Assembly (NCBI RefSeq): GCF_009766085.1
Contig: NZ_LMUF01000019.1
Span: 21,892-85,891, forward strand
Source of the DNA: Burkholderia sp. S171
GTDB taxonomy: Bacteria > Pseudomonadota > Gammaproteobacteria > Burkholderiales > Burkholderiaceae
Direction: 5' to 3'
DNA length: 64,000 nucleotides
The notes under the pieces are model-generated. The model worked only from the letters and a program-made list of their open reading frames with translations. It did no database searches and was not told where the DNA came from. A program made the position numbers and the translations under genes. Positions 52,764-64,000 of this stretch are shown here, piece after piece. Numbering within the stretch: the first letter of the stretch is position 1; the number at the start of each line of letters is the position of its first letter.

Positions 52764-54425
52764 TTGTCCTTGAACGTCTTGCTTGTCGCTTCCGAGGCTG
52801 TACCGCTAGCCAAAACCGGCGGACTGGGTGACATGGTCAGCGCGTATGCCGTTGCATTGCGTGAAGCCGGAGTCGATGCCGCGATCCTCATTCCGGCCTA
52901 TCCGAACGCGCTGCAGATGGTCGAGGGATTACAGAAGGTTGCTTCAGTGACGGGGCTCCCGGGCGGAGATGGCGCGTTGTATCGCGGCCGCATGCCCGAT
53001 ACCGGCGTGCCAGTGATCCTGCTGCGCATGGATCATTTGTATGCTCGAGAAGGGCTCTATCAAGACGCGAAAGGACGCGACTACGAAGACAACGCGATTC
53101 GTTTCGCGTCGTTATCGGCGGCGGCGGTGAAGATCGCGGAAGGCGTTCGAGGCTTCAAGAAGCCGGACATCGTGCACGCACATGACTGGCATTCAGGACT
53201 CACGCCGCTCTTGATGAAGCAAGCTGGCGTGCACGCAAAAAGCGTTTTCACGATCCACAATCTGGCGTTCCAGGGCAACTATTCGCTCTCGCTTGGTGCA
53301 GCGCTCAACGTGCCTGCCAAGTGGCTCGTGCCGGCGTTGACCGAACCGAAAAGCATCGAATTTTATGGTGCGTTGAGTCTGATGAAAGCCGGCATTGTCC
53401 ATGCCGACCACGTTGCTACCGTCAGCGAAACGTATGCCCGCGAAATCCTCACGCCGCGCTTCGGCCACCTGATGGAAGGCGTGCTGCAAAGTTGCGCGGG
53501 CAAGCTGTCGGGGATCATTAACGGTATTGATGTCGATACCTGGGACCCCAAGACCGATCCGCAAATCGCTCGCCATTATTGTTTCGACGATATGCGCGGC
53601 AAGCACGCCTGCAAGCGCGAATTGCAGCAGATGTTCGGCCTTCCCACCGATCCCTTCGCGCCGGTGCTCGCGCTCGGCAGCCGGATGACATCGCAAAAAA
53701 TGGCCGATGTCGCCGTGGAAGCCATTCCCGCGCTGCTGGAACAGTATCCGCGTCTGCAGATTGCGGTGCTCGGCAAAGGTGAAGCGCATATAGAAGCCGC
53801 GTTCCAGCGGCTGGCGCAGACCTGGCCGGATCGCGTGGGTGTCTATATAGGTTACGACGAGCGCCGCGCGCATGCGCTGCATGCCGGTGCTGACATCCTG
53901 CTGCATGGCAGCCGCTTCGAGCCCTGCGGCCTCACGCAGATCTACGCCATGCGTTATGGCACGTTGCCCGTGGCATCGCGCGTGGGCGGCCTGGCGGACA
54001 CGATCGTGGATGCGGCCGAAGCAGCTGACACGGCGGGGCATCAGACGGGTTTCCAGGCATCTCCCCTAGGCGGCTTCGAGGGCGCAATGTCCTCGCGCCC
54101 GGCGACCGGTTTCCTGTTCGACGGCGACCGTGTCCAGGATGTGATCGCCGCCGCGGCCCGCGCCATCGACGCCTTCATGCGTCCGCAACAATGGCGCACG
54201 CTTCAACGCAACGCGATGGCACGCGACTACGGATGGAACCAGGCGGTAGCGAAATATGTCCAGCTATACGCGGGTCTCACCGACGCGCGTCCTGCCAAAG
54301 CACCGTTGCGCACACGTCGCGTGCCGGTCACGGTTCGGGCGGTCCCGGTCATTTCGGTGGCCGAGGCAGATCGTCGGGAAGCGCAACAGGCACAATTGGC
54401 GCAATTCGTCGCACGCAGCGCCTGA
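52764..54425 (+). CDS. glgA: Glycogen synthase GlgA
   Basis: Transfers glucose from ADP-glucose to alpha-1,4-glucan; in GlgE-pathway organisms GlgA/GlgM-type enzymes can also form maltose-1-phosphate. GT5/GT-B protein of 553 residues from TTG 52764, chosen for AGGAG 7 bp upstream; no ATG lies near the conserved N-terminus SLNVLLVASEAVPLAKTGGLGD. KTGGLGD binds ADP-glucose. HDWHSGLTPLLMK and SRFEPCGLTQIYAMRYGTLP are intact. The C-terminal 50 residues beyond the GT fold are an extra basic tail. First gene of the glg operon; glgC is not nearby. Confidence 0.94.
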   Translation: MSLNVLLVASEAVPLAKTGGLGDMVSAYAVALREAGVDAAILIPAYPNALQMVEGLQKVASVTGLPGGDGALYRGRMPDTGVPVILLRMDHLYAREGLYQDAKGRDYEDNAIRFASLSAAAVKIAEGVRGFKKPDIVHAHDWHSGLTPLLMKQAGVHAKSVFTIHNLAFQGNYSLSLGAALNVPAKWLVPALTEPKSIEFYGALSLMKAGIVHADHVATVSETYAREILTPRFGHLMEGVLQSCAGKLSGIINGIDVDTWDPKTDPQIARHYCFDDMRGKHACKRELQQMFGLPTDPFAPVLALGSRMTSQKMADVAVEAIPALLEQYPRLQIAVLGKGEAHIEAAFQRLAQTWPDRVGVYIGYDERRAHALHAGADILLHGSRFEPCGLTQIYAMRYGTLPVASRVGGLADTIVDAAEAADTAGHQTGFQASPLGGFEGAMSSRPATGFLFDGDRVQDVIAAAARAIDAFMRPQQWRTLQRNAMARDYGWNQAVAKYVQLYAGLTDARPAKAPLRTRRVPVTVRAVPVISVAEADRREAQQAQLAQFVARSA

Positions 54426-54839
54426 CGTTCCACGCACCCCTTTTCGATGGTACGGTTACAGGGTTGGCCGTTCGCCGTGCATTGATTGCGGTGCGCGGCG
54501 AACGCATGTCGTCTGACTGAACCCGCATGCTGGTCGCGAACCATTGGCTACGCTCAGGCTCCGACATACGTCAGGAAACGTGAGAGAGGCGCGGCACGCT
54601 ACGTGCTGTATCCCTCAAGCGACCCTGGCGCCGCACCGAACGGCGTATCGCCTGATGACTTGACGTCTGTCGTCCATGGTCGATACGCACCGCACTCGTC
54701 ACCCCGGAATTGGTGCTTTGAAGACTGTCTGAGGCTCGTCTGCCGTAGCCGTTCTTGCGGTTTGGTTTATTGCCTGGTTGAGCGCGATCGCGTTTTCCCG
54801 CATCCACGCCATAGCAGGACGAACTGGAAAAGACGACCG
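54426..54839. other. glgA-glgE intergenic region
   Basis: 414 bp. The GlgE frame stays open upstream to 54486, but the translated segment is Cys/Arg-rich and unlike coding sequence here. A GTTCGCCG...CGGCGAAC inverted repeat lies at about 54467-54500. A second promoter for glgE-treS-glgB may be here, but none is clear. Confidence 0.4.
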
Positions 54840-57800
54840 ATGGAACACCATCACATGCTTCAAGCGTATGCGCCAAGAATTTATTTCATCGACCCGCTTC
54901 TCGTCGGACCATTACCTGAGTGGTCCGCACAATTCGAGCATGCCGCCGCGCTGGGCTTCGATCACGTCCTGATCGGCGCACCGTTCCAGCCGGGCAGCAG
55001 CGGCCACAGACAGGCCGTGGCCGACCATCACAAGCTTCACTCCGTATTCGAATCCGACGCGCCCGCGAGCGAAGGCCTGCGCGTGCTTGCAAGCCAGGCG
55101 ACCAAGCACGGCCTGACCTTGCTGGTCGATATCACGCTCGACCAGGTCAGCGCCGAAGGCGGTTTGTTCCAGGACAACCGCCACTGGTTTCATCCGTTTG
55201 AAGCGGCTGAAGCCCGGCTCGACCCGCGTCACGCGCCGCATGAAGAAAGCGTTGCGCATGCAAATTTCGGCGATGGCGAAGCAGCCCAGGCGCTCACCGA
55301 ATGGTGGGCGCGCGAGTTGATGCTGCTGGCCGATGCCGGCATTGGCGGCTTTCGCTTCGAGGCGCCGCACAAGGTGCCGGCGCACGTATGGCGCAGGCTC
55401 GGCGCGGCTGTTCGTGAACGTCATCCGCAAACGAAATGGCTTGCATGGACCGTCGGCATCAGCCGTCAGGACCTCGCCGCGCTCGCCGACGCCGGTTTCG
55501 ACTCGGTGTTTTCATCGTCGCGATGGTGGGACTATCAGGGCAACTGGCTCTTCGACGAACACGCCGCGCTGTTTCGCATCGCGCCGCCCATTGCGTTTCC
55601 GGAAGAGCCTTACGGCTCACGCCTGCTGCACGATCTGCCTGACACCGGCGACTCGTCGCTGGTGGAGCGAGCCTACCGGCGCGCGTTGTACACAGCGGCA
55701 GGCATAGGCACGGGCCTGCTCGTGCCTATGGGCTTCGAATACGGCGTCACTCAGCCGCTCACTTACAACCACGGCAGCGCGGAAGAATTCCGTCGCGCCC
55801 GGGAAGGGGCGCGTTTTAATGTATCGGCGGAAGTGGCCCACGCCAACGCGTTGCAACGCAACTCGGCGGCGCTGGCGAGCACGGGTGAACTGCGCGCGCT
55901 GACGGGCGCAGGCACGCCCTACGCAGCCATTCTGCGTGGCAGCGGCCCGGACCTGCGGGTCGCGGCCGAAGCGGCGTTGATTGTGCTGAATCCGGATCTC
56001 ACCACGCCGGTTTATGTCGATACGCGCCATCTGCTGGACGGCGCACCGGGCAACTTCACGCGGTTTCGGGCAATCGACGAGGACACGACGGAAACGCCGC
56101 TGCCGCTCGCGCCTTTCCTGTTGCAGCCCGGCGAAGTGCGCCTGCTGCGCGGCGCGGCCGAGCCGCCCATCTTGCTGGCACAGCCGCAGGTCAAGCGCGG
56201 TGCCAAGGCGGCCGACAAGAAGTCCGTGAACGAAGCGTTAGTGGCGCCGCGGGTGGCGATCGAAAGCGTGACGCCATCGGTCGATCACGGCCGCTTTCCG
56301 GCGAAGCGGATCGTGGGCGAAGCGGTTGAAGTCACGGCGGCGATTTTCGCGGAAGGCCACGACAAGATCGCGGCTGCCGTGCAATGGCGCGCCGCCGATG
56401 AAACCGACTGGCACGAAGCGCCCATGGTCCCGGTCCTGCCGCTCGGCAACGACCTGTGGATCACGCACATTCCAATCGATCGCCTGGGCCGTCATGAATT
56501 CACCGTGATCGCGTGGCGTGACGACTTCGCTTCGCTGATCGATCACATGCAGAAGAAGCTGAAGGCCGGCCAGACAGTTGAACTTGAACTGGAGGAATTG
56601 CGGCATTTATTCGCGCTGATCCTGGCCGAGGTGAAAACCACCGAAGGCGCGCAGACGGAACCGCTGGAAGGGATCGTCAAGCATTTCGCCAAAGCCGACG
56701 CCGACACGCGCCTCACGTTGGCGCTCGCGCCGGAAACCGCGCAGGCGATTGAGGCGGCGCGGCACCGGCCGTTCCTGTCGCGTGATCCTGTGACATATCG
56801 CATCGACGCCGAACGCGCCGCCGCGCGCTTTGCAAGCTGGTACGAGATCTTCCCGCGCTCCATGAGCGACGACGAAAATCGCCACGGCACGTTCGTCGAT
56901 GTGATCGGCAAAATGCCGCGCATTCGCGAGATGGGTTTCGACGTGCTGTACTTCCCGCCGATCAACCCCATTGGCGTGGCGAACCGCAAGGGCAAGAACA
57001 ATACGCTCACCGCGCTACCCGGCGACGTGGGCAGCCCCTACGCGATCGGCGGCAAGGAAGGCGGCCACGACGCCGTGCATCCGGAACTCGGCAACCTGGA
57101 CGACTTCAAGCAGATGCTGGAAGCGGCGCGTGCCCACGGTCTGGAGATCGCACTCGATTTCGCCGTGCAATGCGCACCGGATCATCCGTGGCTAAAGGAG
57201 CATCCCACATGGTTTGCATGGCGCCCGGACGGCACGTTGCGTTATGCGGAAAATCCGCCGAAGAAGTATCAGGACATCGTGAATCCTGACTTCTACGCGC
57301 AGGACGCAAAGCCGGAACTCTGGCTTTCATTGCGCGACGTTTTCCTGTTCTGGATCGCGGCAGGCGTGAAGATTTTCCGCGTCGATAATCCGCACACCAA
57401 ACCCATGCCGTTCTGGGAATGGGTGATTGGCGATGTACGTTCGCGTCATCCCGATGTCATGTTCCTGGCCGAAGCGTTCACGCGTCCGCGCGTGATGAAC
57501 CGCCTCGCCAAGCTCGGTTTTTCGCAGTCGTACACGTACTTCACGTGGCGCGAGTCGAAGCGCGATTTCCTCGAATACATGCATGATCTGACGCAGACGG
57601 ACGCGAAGGATTATTTCCGCCCGAACTTCTTCGTCAATACGCCCGATATCAACCCGCGCTTCCTGCAACGCGCGGGCCGCGCCGGTTTCGTGATCCGCGC
57701 CGCGCTCGCCGCGACGTTATCCGGGCTGTGGGGCGTGTATAGCGGCTTCGAACTCTGCGAAGCTGCCGCGCTGCCGAACAGCGAGGAATATCTCGACTCC

Positions 57801-58235
57801 GAGAAGTATCAGATCCGGGCATGGGACTGGAACCGGCCGGGGAATATTGTTGGAGAAATCACCGCGCTGAACCGGATCAGGAAGGCGAATCCGGCGCTGC
57901 ATTCGCATCTCGGCGTCAGCTTCCTTCCCGCTCACAACGACAACATCCTGTTCTTCGAGAAAGCGAATGCAGCACGCGACAACATCGTGCTGGTCGCGAT
58001 CAATCTTGATCCGTTCAACGAACAAGGCGCGGACGTGGAACTGCCGTGGCAGACGTTGAATAATTGGGGCGTGCAGGAATGGGACGCGCTGGCCGTGGAG
58101 GACCAGATGACAGGCGAGCGGTTCGAATGGCGCGGCAAAAAGCAGCATATCCGCCTCGATCCAAACACGCGGCCGTTTGCGATATGGAGAATCGCGCCGA
58201 CCTGGGGATTGCCGCGGGCACCAACACCCCTCTGA
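54840..58235 (+). CDS. glgE: GlgE-type alpha-1,4-glucan:maltose-1-phosphate maltosyltransferase, with N-terminal degenerate GH13-like domain
   Basis: 1131 residues, against about 660 for stand-alone GlgE. Residues about 475-1131 are the complete GlgE: N-terminal beta domain, then the GH13 barrel with nucleophile D849 (RVDNPHTKP), acid E878 (LAEAFTRP) and [11 protein letters not shown]. Residues about 1-450 look like a second, decayed GH13 barrel: the nucleophile position is Glu (E174 in GFRFEAPHK) and the general-acid segment WLAWTVGI has no Glu. This half probably binds glucan or holds the dimer. Start ATG 54840 is set by the beginning of the fold. The enzyme adds maltosyl units from maltose-1-phosphate, made by the next gene product. 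Confidence 0.9.
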   Translation: MEHHHMLQAYAPRIYFIDPLLVGPLPEWSAQFEHAAALGFDHVLIGAPFQPGSSGHRQAVADHHKLHSVFESDAPASEGLRVLASQATKHGLTLLVDITLDQVSAEGGLFQDNRHWFHPFEAAEARLDPRHAPHEESVAHANFGDGEAAQALTEWWARELMLLADAGIGGFRFEAPHKVPAHVWRRLGAAVRERHPQTKWLAWTVGISRQDLAALADAGFDSVFSSSRWWDYQGNWLFDEHAALFRIAPPIAFPEEPYGSRLLHDLPDTGDSSLVERAYRRALYTAAGIGTGLLVPMGFEYGVTQPLTYNHGSAEEFRRAREGARFNVSAEVAHANALQRNSAALASTGELRALTGAGTPYAAILRGSGPDLRVAAEAALIVLNPDLTTPVYVDTRHLLDGAPGNFTRFRAIDEDTTETPLPLAPFLLQPGEVRLLRGAAEPPILLAQPQVKRGAKAADKKSVNEALVAPRVAIESVTPSVDHGRFPAKRIVGEAVEVTAAIFAEGHDKIAAAVQWRAADETDWHEAPMVPVLPLGNDLWITHIPIDRLGRHEFTVIAWRDDFASLIDHMQKKLKAGQTVELELEELRHLFALILAEVKTTEGAQTEPLEGIVKHFAKADADTRLTLALAPETAQAIEAARHRPFLSRDPVTYRIDAERAAARFASWYEIFPRSMSDDENRHGTFVDVIGKMPRIREMGFDVLYFPPINPIGVANRKGKNNTLTALPGDVGSPYAIGGKEGGHDAVHPELGNLDDFKQMLEAARAHGLEIALDFAVQCAPDHPWLKEHPTWFAWRPDGTLRYAENPPKKYQDIVNPDFYAQDAKPELWLSLRDVFLFWIAAGVKIFRVDNPHTKPMPFWEWVIGDVRSRHPDVMFLAEAFTRPRVMNRLAKLGFSQSYTYFTWRESKRDFLEYMHDLTQTDAKDYFRPNFFVNTPDINPRFLQRAGRAGFVIRAALAATLSGLWGVYSGFELCEAAALPNSEEYLDSEKYQIRAWDWNRPGNIVGEITALNRIRKANPALHSHLGVSFLPAHNDNILFFEKANAARDNIVLVAINLDPFNEQGADVELPWQTLNNWGVQEWDALAVEDQMTGERFEWRGKKQHIRLDPNTRPFAIWRIAPTWGLPRAPTPL

Positions 58236-58335
58236 GCGTCACCTGACAGTCATCATCACGACGGCACTCGCCGACGTGGCACAGAACAACTCATACAGCC
58301 GGGACAAAACACCGTCGCGGCTCAAGGAGCGACAC

Positions 58336-61300
58336 GTGAAGCGTAACAAGAACTCGACTCTCAGCAACGATCCGCTCTGGTACAAAGACGCGATCATTTA
58401 TCAGATCCACATCAAGTCCTTCTTCGATGCGAACAACGACGGCATCGGCGATTTCCCCGGCCTGCTCGCGAAGCTCGACTACATCTCCGAACTCGGCGTC
58501 GATACGATCTGGCTGCTGCCGTTCTATCCGTCACCACGGCGCGACGACGGTTACGACATCGCCGATTATCGCAACGTGCACCCCGATTACGGCACGCTCG
58601 CCGACGTGAAGCGGTTCATTCAAGAAGCGCACGCGCGCGGCATTCGCGTGATCACTGAACTCGTCATTAATCACACGTCCGACCAGCACCCGTGGTTCCA
58701 GCGCGCTCGCCTCGCGAAGCCGGGCTCGAATCATCGCAACTACTACGTCTGGTCGGATACCGACAAGAAGTACGAAGACACGCGGATTATTTTTATCGAT
58801 TCGGAGCCGTCCAACTGGACGCATGATCCGGTCGCCGGCCAGTATTACTGGCACCGCTTCTTTAACCACCAGCCGGACCTGAACTTCGATAACCCCGCCG
58901 TGCTGAAGGAAGTGCTTCAGGTGATGCGCTTCTGGCTCGATATGGGCATCGACGGTTTGCGGCTGGACGCCGTGCCCTATCTGGTTGAACGCGAAGGCAC
59001 GAACAACGAAAATCTGCCGGAAACGCACGCGATCTTGAAGAAGATCCGCGCGACGATCGACGCGGAATACCCGAACCGTATGTTGCTGGCCGAAGCGAAC
59101 CAATGGCCGGAAGACGTGAAAGAGTATTTCGGCGACGAAGACGAATGCCACATGGCCTTCCACTTCCCGCTGATGCCGCGCATCTATATGTCGATTGCGA
59201 GCGAGGACCGCTTCCCGATCACGGACATCATGCGCCAGACGCCGGATCTCGCGCCGACCAACCAGTGGGCCATTTTCCTGCGCAATCACGACGAACTCAC
59301 GCTGGAAATGGTCACGGATTCCGAGCGCGATTATTTGTGGAACACGTACGCGAGCGATCGGCGCGCACGGCTGAATCTCGGCATTCGCCGACGTCTTGCG
59401 CCGCTGATGGAACGCGACCGTCGGCGGATTGAGCTGATCAATTCGCTGCTGCTTTCCATGCCCGGTACGCCCGTGATCTATTACGGCGATGAACTCGGCA
59501 TGGGCGACAACATTCACCTGGGCGACCGTGACGGCGTGCGTACGCCGATGCAATGGTCATCGGATAGAAATGGCGGATTCTCGCGCGCCGATCCGGAGCA
59601 ACTCGTGCTGCCGCCCGTCATGGGCGCGCTCTACGGGTATGACGCTGTAAACGTGGAATCGCAGAGCCGCGACCCGCACTCGCTGCTCAACTGGACCCGC
59701 AAGATGCTGACGGTGCGTCGCGGGAAACAGGCATTCGGCCGGGGCACGATCCGTTTCCTGCGTCCGAACAACCGCAAGATCCTTGCGTATCTGCGTGAGG
59801 TTGAAGGCGAACCGCCGATCCTGTGCGTGGCGAATCTGTCGCGCGCGCCGCAGGCCGTGGAACTCGATTTGTCCGAGTACGCCGGTTCGGTGCCGCTCGA
59901 AATGACGGCGGATTCCGCGTTTCCGCCGATCGGTCAGCTCACGTATTTGCTGACTTTCCCGCCGTACGGTTTCCTGTGGTTCCAGTTGTGCCCGGGCAAT
60001 CAGCGTCCGGCATGGAGCCAGGCGCCGTCCGAGCAATTGCCCGAATTCGTGACGATGGTGATCCGCGCCGGCCAGACCGGTCCGACACCGGAAAACGTAC
60101 GCTTGCTTGAATCCGAAGTGCTGCCGTCTTATTTGAGCAAGCGGCGCTGGTTTGCATCGAAGGACAAGAAGCTGCTCGGCGTGCGTCTCGCTGCGTTGAC
60201 GACCATTCCGGAAGCAGGTTTCGCGTTCACGGAGATCGAAGCCGATCTCGGCGATCACGTCGAACGCTACGTGCTGCCGCTCACGATTGCGTGGGGCACT
60301 GAGACTACCTCGCCGCTTTATATGCAGCTCGCGCTCGCGCGAGTGCGCCAGGTGCGTAATATTGGCCATATCACCGACGCCTTTGCTGTTCCAAACTTCA
60401 CCTATGGCGTGCTGAAGAAACTCCTGCAGCGGGCGGTCGTTCCCACCGTGCAGAAGAGCGAGATCCGCTTTATTCCGACCGAACGCCTCGACGCACTCGC
60501 GGCCAATTTCAGACCGGGGGAACCGCCGCCGGAAATTCGCTGGCTGGCGGCGGAGCAGAGCAACAGCTCCCTTGTGATCGGCGATCAGATCGTGCTGAAA
60601 CTGGTGCGTCGCCTGGTTGGCGGGATTCATCCGGAAGCCGAAATGAGCCGGCATCTGACGAAGCTCGGTTATCAGAACACGGGGCCGTTGTTCGGAGAAG
60701 TCGTGCGTGTGGACCCGGAAGGCGTGCCGCATACGCTGTGCATCTTGCAAGGGTTTATCGATAACCAGGGCGATGCATGGAACTACGCGCTCGATTACCT
60801 GCGCCGCACCGTCGATGAACTCGCGCTGGCAGTGGATACCGACGACCATTCGATGGACCGCGAGAAGGAAATGCTGGGTATCGAAGGCTACAGAAAGGTC
60901 ACGGGGATCATCGGGCAGCGGCTGGGCGAACTGCATGTCGCGCTCGCGCAACCTTCCGACGACCCGGCTTTTGCGCCCGAAAAGGCGTCGAAGAAGGACG
61001 TGCGCGGCTGGAACGACGGCACGCACACGCTGCTCGTGACGGCGCTCGACATCCTGGCGGCCAAATTACTGGAATTCAGCGAGCATGACCGGGCGATGGC
61101 GCAAAGCCTGCTCGATCGCCGCGACTTGCTACTCGCGGCAGTGCAAAAGCTCGTGCCGGAAGACGCCACTGCATTGCGCATCCGTATCCACGGCGACTTC
61201 CACCTCGGGCAGGTGCTGATGGCGCAAGGCGACGCTTTCCTGATCGACTTCGAGGGTGAACCGGCACGTCCACTGGAAGAACGACGCAAGAAATCGAGCC

Positions 61301-61725
61301 CATTGCGGGACGTGGCCGGCTTATTGCGTTCCTTGTCCTATGCCAGCGCTGCCGCGCAGCCGACGACCGGAAACGCACCGCAGGCAACGGCCGATCGTAA
61401 GCGCGCGTTGTTCGAGCGCCTGCGCGGTCATGGCGAGGAAGCGTTCCTGCTTGAATATCAAGCGGCGGTGGCCGCTTCACCGCAACCCGTTGCCGGCGAT
61501 GAAGCCACATTTGCCGCCCTGCTCGATCTTTTCCTGATCGAGAAGGCCGCCTACGAAATCCGCTATGAAGCGGCGAACCGTCCGACCTGGATCGGCTTGC
61601 CGTTGCGTGGCCTCGCGTCGCTGGCGAGCCGCCTGCTTGGCGATACGGGCGCACCGCCCGCCCCCGGCTCGCGACCCGTGGACGCCGCACTCAAGGACAC
61701 CTCTGATGGAAACGAACATGAATAA
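58336..61725 (+). CDS. treS: Trehalose synthase/maltokinase fusion (TreS-Mak)
   Basis: 1129 residues from GTG 58336 (AAGGAG 6 bp upstream). The N-terminal GH13 trehalose synthase (about 1-560) has D211 (GLRLDAVP) and E253 (LAEANQWP) and FLRNHDEL. It interconverts trehalose and maltose. The C-terminal maltokinase (about 588-1129) has the cap segment [16 protein letters not shown] and the catalytic loop [10 protein letters not shown] near 951 with IDFEG after it. The two steps give maltose-1-phosphate, the GlgE donor. The fusion is common in this bacterial group. The gene end overlaps glgB. Confidence 0.95.
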   Translation: MKRNKNSTLSNDPLWYKDAIIYQIHIKSFFDANNDGIGDFPGLLAKLDYISELGVDTIWLLPFYPSPRRDDGYDIADYRNVHPDYGTLADVKRFIQEAHARGIRVITELVINHTSDQHPWFQRARLAKPGSNHRNYYVWSDTDKKYEDTRIIFIDSEPSNWTHDPVAGQYYWHRFFNHQPDLNFDNPAVLKEVLQVMRFWLDMGIDGLRLDAVPYLVEREGTNNENLPETHAILKKIRATIDAEYPNRMLLAEANQWPEDVKEYFGDEDECHMAFHFPLMPRIYMSIASEDRFPITDIMRQTPDLAPTNQWAIFLRNHDELTLEMVTDSERDYLWNTYASDRRARLNLGIRRRLAPLMERDRRRIELINSLLLSMPGTPVIYYGDELGMGDNIHLGDRDGVRTPMQWSSDRNGGFSRADPEQLVLPPVMGALYGYDAVNVESQSRDPHSLLNWTRKMLTVRRGKQAFGRGTIRFLRPNNRKILAYLREVEGEPPILCVANLSRAPQAVELDLSEYAGSVPLEMTADSAFPPIGQLTYLLTFPPYGFLWFQLCPGNQRPAWSQAPSEQLPEFVTMVIRAGQTGPTPENVRLLESEVLPSYLSKRRWFASKDKKLLGVRLAALTTIPEAGFAFTEIEADLGDHVERYVLPLTIAWGTETTSPLYMQLALARVRQVRNIGHITDAFAVPNFTYGVLKKLLQRAVVPTVQKSEIRFIPTERLDALAANFRPGEPPPEIRWLAAEQSNSSLVIGDQIVLKLVRRLVGGIHPEAEMSRHLTKLGYQNTGPLFGEVVRVDPEGVPHTLCILQGFIDNQGDAWNYALDYLRRTVDELALAVDTDDHSMDREKEMLGIEGYRKVTGIIGQRLGELHVALAQPSDDPAFAPEKASKKDVRGWNDGTHTLLVTALDILAAKLLEFSEHDRAMAQSLLDRRDLLLAAVQKLVPEDATALRIRIHGDFHLGQVLMAQGDAFLIDFEGEPARPLEERRKKSSPLRDVAGLLRSLSYASAAAQPTTGNAPQATADRKRALFERLRGHGEEAFLLEYQAAVAASPQPVAGDEATFAALLDLFLIEKAAYEIRYEAANRPTWIGLPLRGLASLASRLLGDTGAPPAPGSRPVDAALKDTSDGNEHE

Positions 61726-63934
61726 GCGCACAGACGACAGGCTGCTGACCGAAGGTCTGCATCCGCTCGATATCGACGCGCTGGTCGAAGCTCGCCATCC
61801 CGATCCGTTTTCGAAGCTCGGGCTGCATCAGACAGATGCCGGTCCCGTGGTTCGGGTGCTGTTGCCCGGCGCAACCGGCGTGCAGGTGCTCGAGCGCGAC
61901 AGCAGCAAGCCGCTCGGCACGCTGACGCAGGTTCATCCGGCGGGGTTGTTTATCGGGTTTATCGATGAGATGCAGGCGTACCGGCTCAATATCGATTGGC
62001 ACGGCACGCCGCAAGAAGTCGCCGATACCTATTCGTTCGGCCCCGTATTAAACGATGAAGCGTTGAACCGCATCTCCGGCGGGGACCCGTATGCGGTGAT
62101 GGAGTGCCTGGGCTCGCGGCCGGTCGTGCATGGCGACGTGGCCGGTGTGCGCTTTGCCGTATGGGCACCGAATGCGCGGCGTGTCTCGGTGGTCGGCGAC
62201 TTCAACTCGTGGGACGGCCGCCGGCATCCCATGCGCCTGCGCCACAGCGCCGGCGTCTGGGAACTGTTCGTGCCGGGACTCGGTGCGGGCACGCGCTACA
62301 AGTATGAGATTGTCACGCGAGAAGGCCACGCGTTGCCGCTGAAGGCCGATCCGTGCGCGATGCAGAGCGAGTTGCCGCCAGCGACGGCGTCGGTGGTGGC
62401 GGATGCTGAGGCTATCGATGGATACGCGTGGACCGATAGCGAGTGGATGAACTCACGCGGACCGCGGCAGACCATGCATGCGCCGATCTCCGTGTACGAG
62501 GTGCATGCGGAATCGTGGCTGCGGGTGCCGGAGGAAGGCAATCGTGGTTTGAACTGGCATGAGCTTGCCGAGCGCCTGATTCCGTACGCGAAGAGCATGG
62601 GATTCACGCATCTGGAGTTCATGCCGATTGCGGAGCATCCGTTTGGCGGCTCGTGGGGCTATCAGCCGTTGGGGCAATTTGCGCCGTCGGCGCGGTTTGG
62701 GACGCCTCAGCAATTTGCCGAGTTCGTGAATCGCGCGCATGAGGCGGAGCTGGGCATCATTCTCGACTGGGTTCCGGCGCATTTCCCGAACGACGCTCAT
62801 GGCTTGATCGAGTTCGACGGCACGCCGCTTTACGAGCATTCGGACCCGCGAGAGGGTTACCACCAGGACTGGAACACGATGATCTACAACCTCGGCCGTA
62901 ACGAGGTTAGCGCGTTCCTCGTGGCGTCGGGGCTGGCTTGGTTGAAGCGTTATCACGTCGATGGATTGCGCGTGGACGCGGTGGCTTCCATGTTGTATCG
63001 GGACTATTCGCGCAAGGCGGGCGAGTGGGTGCCGAACATGTATGGCGGCCGTGAAAATCTGGAGTCGATCGCTTTTCTCAAGCGCCTTAACCACGAAGTC
63101 CGTCAGATTCCTGGGGCGATTACGATTGCTGAGGAGTCGACAGCATGGCCGGGTGTCACGGCATCGCTTGAGCACGGTGGGCTTGGTTTCGATTTCAAGT
63201 GGAACATGGGCTGGATGCATGACACGTTGCACTACATGGAAGAGGATCCGGTCAATCGGAAGTACCACCACAATATGTTTACGTTCGGGATGGTGTATGC
63301 GTATTCCGAGCGATTTGTGTTGCCGCTTTCACATGATGAGGTGGTTCATGGCAAGGGATCGTTGATTGGGAAGATGCCGGGGGATCACTGGCAGAAGTTT
63401 GCGAATCTGCGTGCTTATCTGGGATTTATGTGGACGCATCCGGGCAAGAAGTTGTTATTCATGGGTGGTGAGTTTGGTCAGTTTGGCGAGTTTAATCACG
63501 ATGCATCGCCGCACTGGCATTTGCTTGACGATGCGTTTCATGGTGGCTTGCAGAAGCTTGTTCGCGATTTGAACCGGGTGTATGGAGAGGAGCCGGCGCT
63601 TTACAAGCTTGATAGTGATCCTCACGGGTTTGACTGGTTGATCGGCGATGACGCGGCCAATAGTGTGTTTGCGTTCCGGCGTACGGATGGTGAGGGGCGA
63701 GAGTGCGTGGTGATATCGAATATGACGCCGGTGCCGCGGCTGGGGTTTCGGGTCGGGTTGCCGAGAGGTGGGAAGTGGAGTGAAATTGTGAATTCGGATG
63801 CGTCGGTGTATGGCGGATCGAATATGGGGAATGGGGGCGTGATTCACGCCGAGAATGTTTCGAGTCATGGGCGGGAATGGTCTGCTGCTTTGACTTTACC
63901 GCCGTTGGCGACCATCGTTCTTAGGGCCGATTAG
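61706..63934 (+). CDS. glgB: 1,4-alpha-glucan branching enzyme GlgB
   Basis: Cuts alpha-1,4 chains and re-attaches them through alpha-1,6 bonds. 742 residues from ATG 61706, which overlaps the treS end by 20 bp (an alternative ATG at 61718 overlaps by 8). It has the N-terminal N1/CBM48 domains (about 30-240) and GH13_9 barrel with D424 (GLRVDAVAS) and TIAEEST near 475. The conserved [13 protein letters not shown] and LFMGGEFGQ are present. Codon choice shifts in the last third: third-position C becomes scarce and G/T common, unlike upstream genes. Confidence 0.96.
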   Translation: METNMNKRTDDRLLTEGLHPLDIDALVEARHPDPFSKLGLHQTDAGPVVRVLLPGATGVQVLERDSSKPLGTLTQVHPAGLFIGFIDEMQAYRLNIDWHGTPQEVADTYSFGPVLNDEALNRISGGDPYAVMECLGSRPVVHGDVAGVRFAVWAPNARRVSVVGDFNSWDGRRHPMRLRHSAGVWELFVPGLGAGTRYKYEIVTREGHALPLKADPCAMQSELPPATASVVADAEAIDGYAWTDSEWMNSRGPRQTMHAPISVYEVHAESWLRVPEEGNRGLNWHELAERLIPYAKSMGFTHLEFMPIAEHPFGGSWGYQPLGQFAPSARFGTPQQFAEFVNRAHEAELGIILDWVPAHFPNDAHGLIEFDGTPLYEHSDPREGYHQDWNTMIYNLGRNEVSAFLVASGLAWLKRYHVDGLRVDAVASMLYRDYSRKAGEWVPNMYGGRENLESIAFLKRLNHEVRQIPGAITIAEESTAWPGVTASLEHGGLGFDFKWNMGWMHDTLHYMEEDPVNRKYHHNMFTFGMVYAYSERFVLPLSHDEVVHGKGSLIGKMPGDHWQKFANLRAYLGFMWTHPGKKLLFMGGEFGQFGEFNHDASPHWHLLDDAFHGGLQKLVRDLNRVYGEEPALYKLDSDPHGFDWLIGDDAANSVFAFRRTDGEGRECVVISNMTPVPRLGFRVGLPRGGKWSEIVNSDASVYGGSNMGNGGVIHAENVSSHGREWSAALTLPPLATIVLRAD

Positions 63935-64000
63935 GCCGGGGGGTTCGTTCGCACTTGATTTTGGGGTTTGGTGGGGCGGGTGATGGTGGGGGCGGGTGGT
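63935..64000. other. Right-edge intergenic sequence
   Basis: Sixty-six G/T-rich bases after the glgB stop. No terminator or gene can be recognised before the window ends. Confidence 0.4.

Overview
The window is chromosomal DNA of a betaproteobacterium of the Burkholderia / Paraburkholderia / Caballeronia group. The signs are high GC with strong third-position GC bias, the order yqeY-dnaG-rpoD, a DUF2782-thrB-BPSS1780 block, DUF3563 and DUF3309 miniproteins, and a GlgE-type glycogen operon with fused enzymes. No organism label was given, so this placement is inference.

Layout. (1) 1-4.1 kb: an HPP-CBS membrane protein, a MarR regulator and a ClC-CBS chloride transporter. (2) 4.2-4.6 kb: a minus-strand tRNA gene with anticodon CAU, interrupted by a 250-nt group I intron. 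(3) 4.9-10.5 kb: the macromolecular-synthesis operon yqeY-dnaG-rpoD (minus). Its leader carries 11-bp tandem repeats and a nested hairpin, and rpsU is not present at this site. (4) 10.5-17.1 kb: a YhiN-type flavoprotein, tsaD, folE2, and the isoprenoid operon xseB-ispA-dxs. (5) 17.1-19.9 kb: a Rieske oxygenase whose 3' end and terminator are overlapped by a convergent orphan gene of lower GC. (6) 19.9-31.2 kb: sulfurtransferase, dienelactone hydrolase, ndh, polA facing a LOG-family gene with start codons 1 bp apart, AMP nucleosidase, and DUF2782-thrB-BPSS1780. (7) 31.3-35 kb: ohrR-ohr peroxide defence, DUF3563, a PHB-depolymerase-like esterase and a PAP2 phosphatase. (8) 35-41.5 kb: modABC with a ModE-type box and convergent modE, then a CHAD protein divergent from a Pit phosphate permease. 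(9) 41.8-47.6 kb: DUF3309, an SDR, a two-gene operon behind a good LexA box, a small unknown gene, a Xre/MbcA-RES toxin-antitoxin pair, topoisomerase IB and a metallophosphatase. (10) 47.7-51.4 kb: a three-subunit flavin/cytochrome c dehydrogenase. (11) 51.7 kb to the end: DUF1345, then glgA-glgE-treS/mak-glgB.

How genes work together. TreS/maltokinase makes maltose-1-phosphate from trehalose, GlgE adds maltosyl units to an alpha-glucan, GlgB branches it, and GlgA adds glucose units or makes maltose-1-phosphate. Dxs and IspA supply farnesyl diphosphate. ModABC and ModE import and sense molybdate. OhrR and Ohr sense and destroy organic hydroperoxides. LOG and Amn both hydrolyse AMP-type nucleotides at the N-glycosidic bond. 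The CHAD protein and Pit suggest a phosphate/polyphosphate locus.

The most unusual items are the tRNA group I intron, the LexA-box operon of two unrecognised small proteins (one membrane-anchored), the rpsU-less leader with repeats and nested hairpins, the polA/LOG start-codon arrangement, the convergent orphan gene that reads through a neighbour's terminator, and the GlgE fused to a catalytically degenerate GH13-like domain. All calls come from reading sequence and translations; no database search was run.
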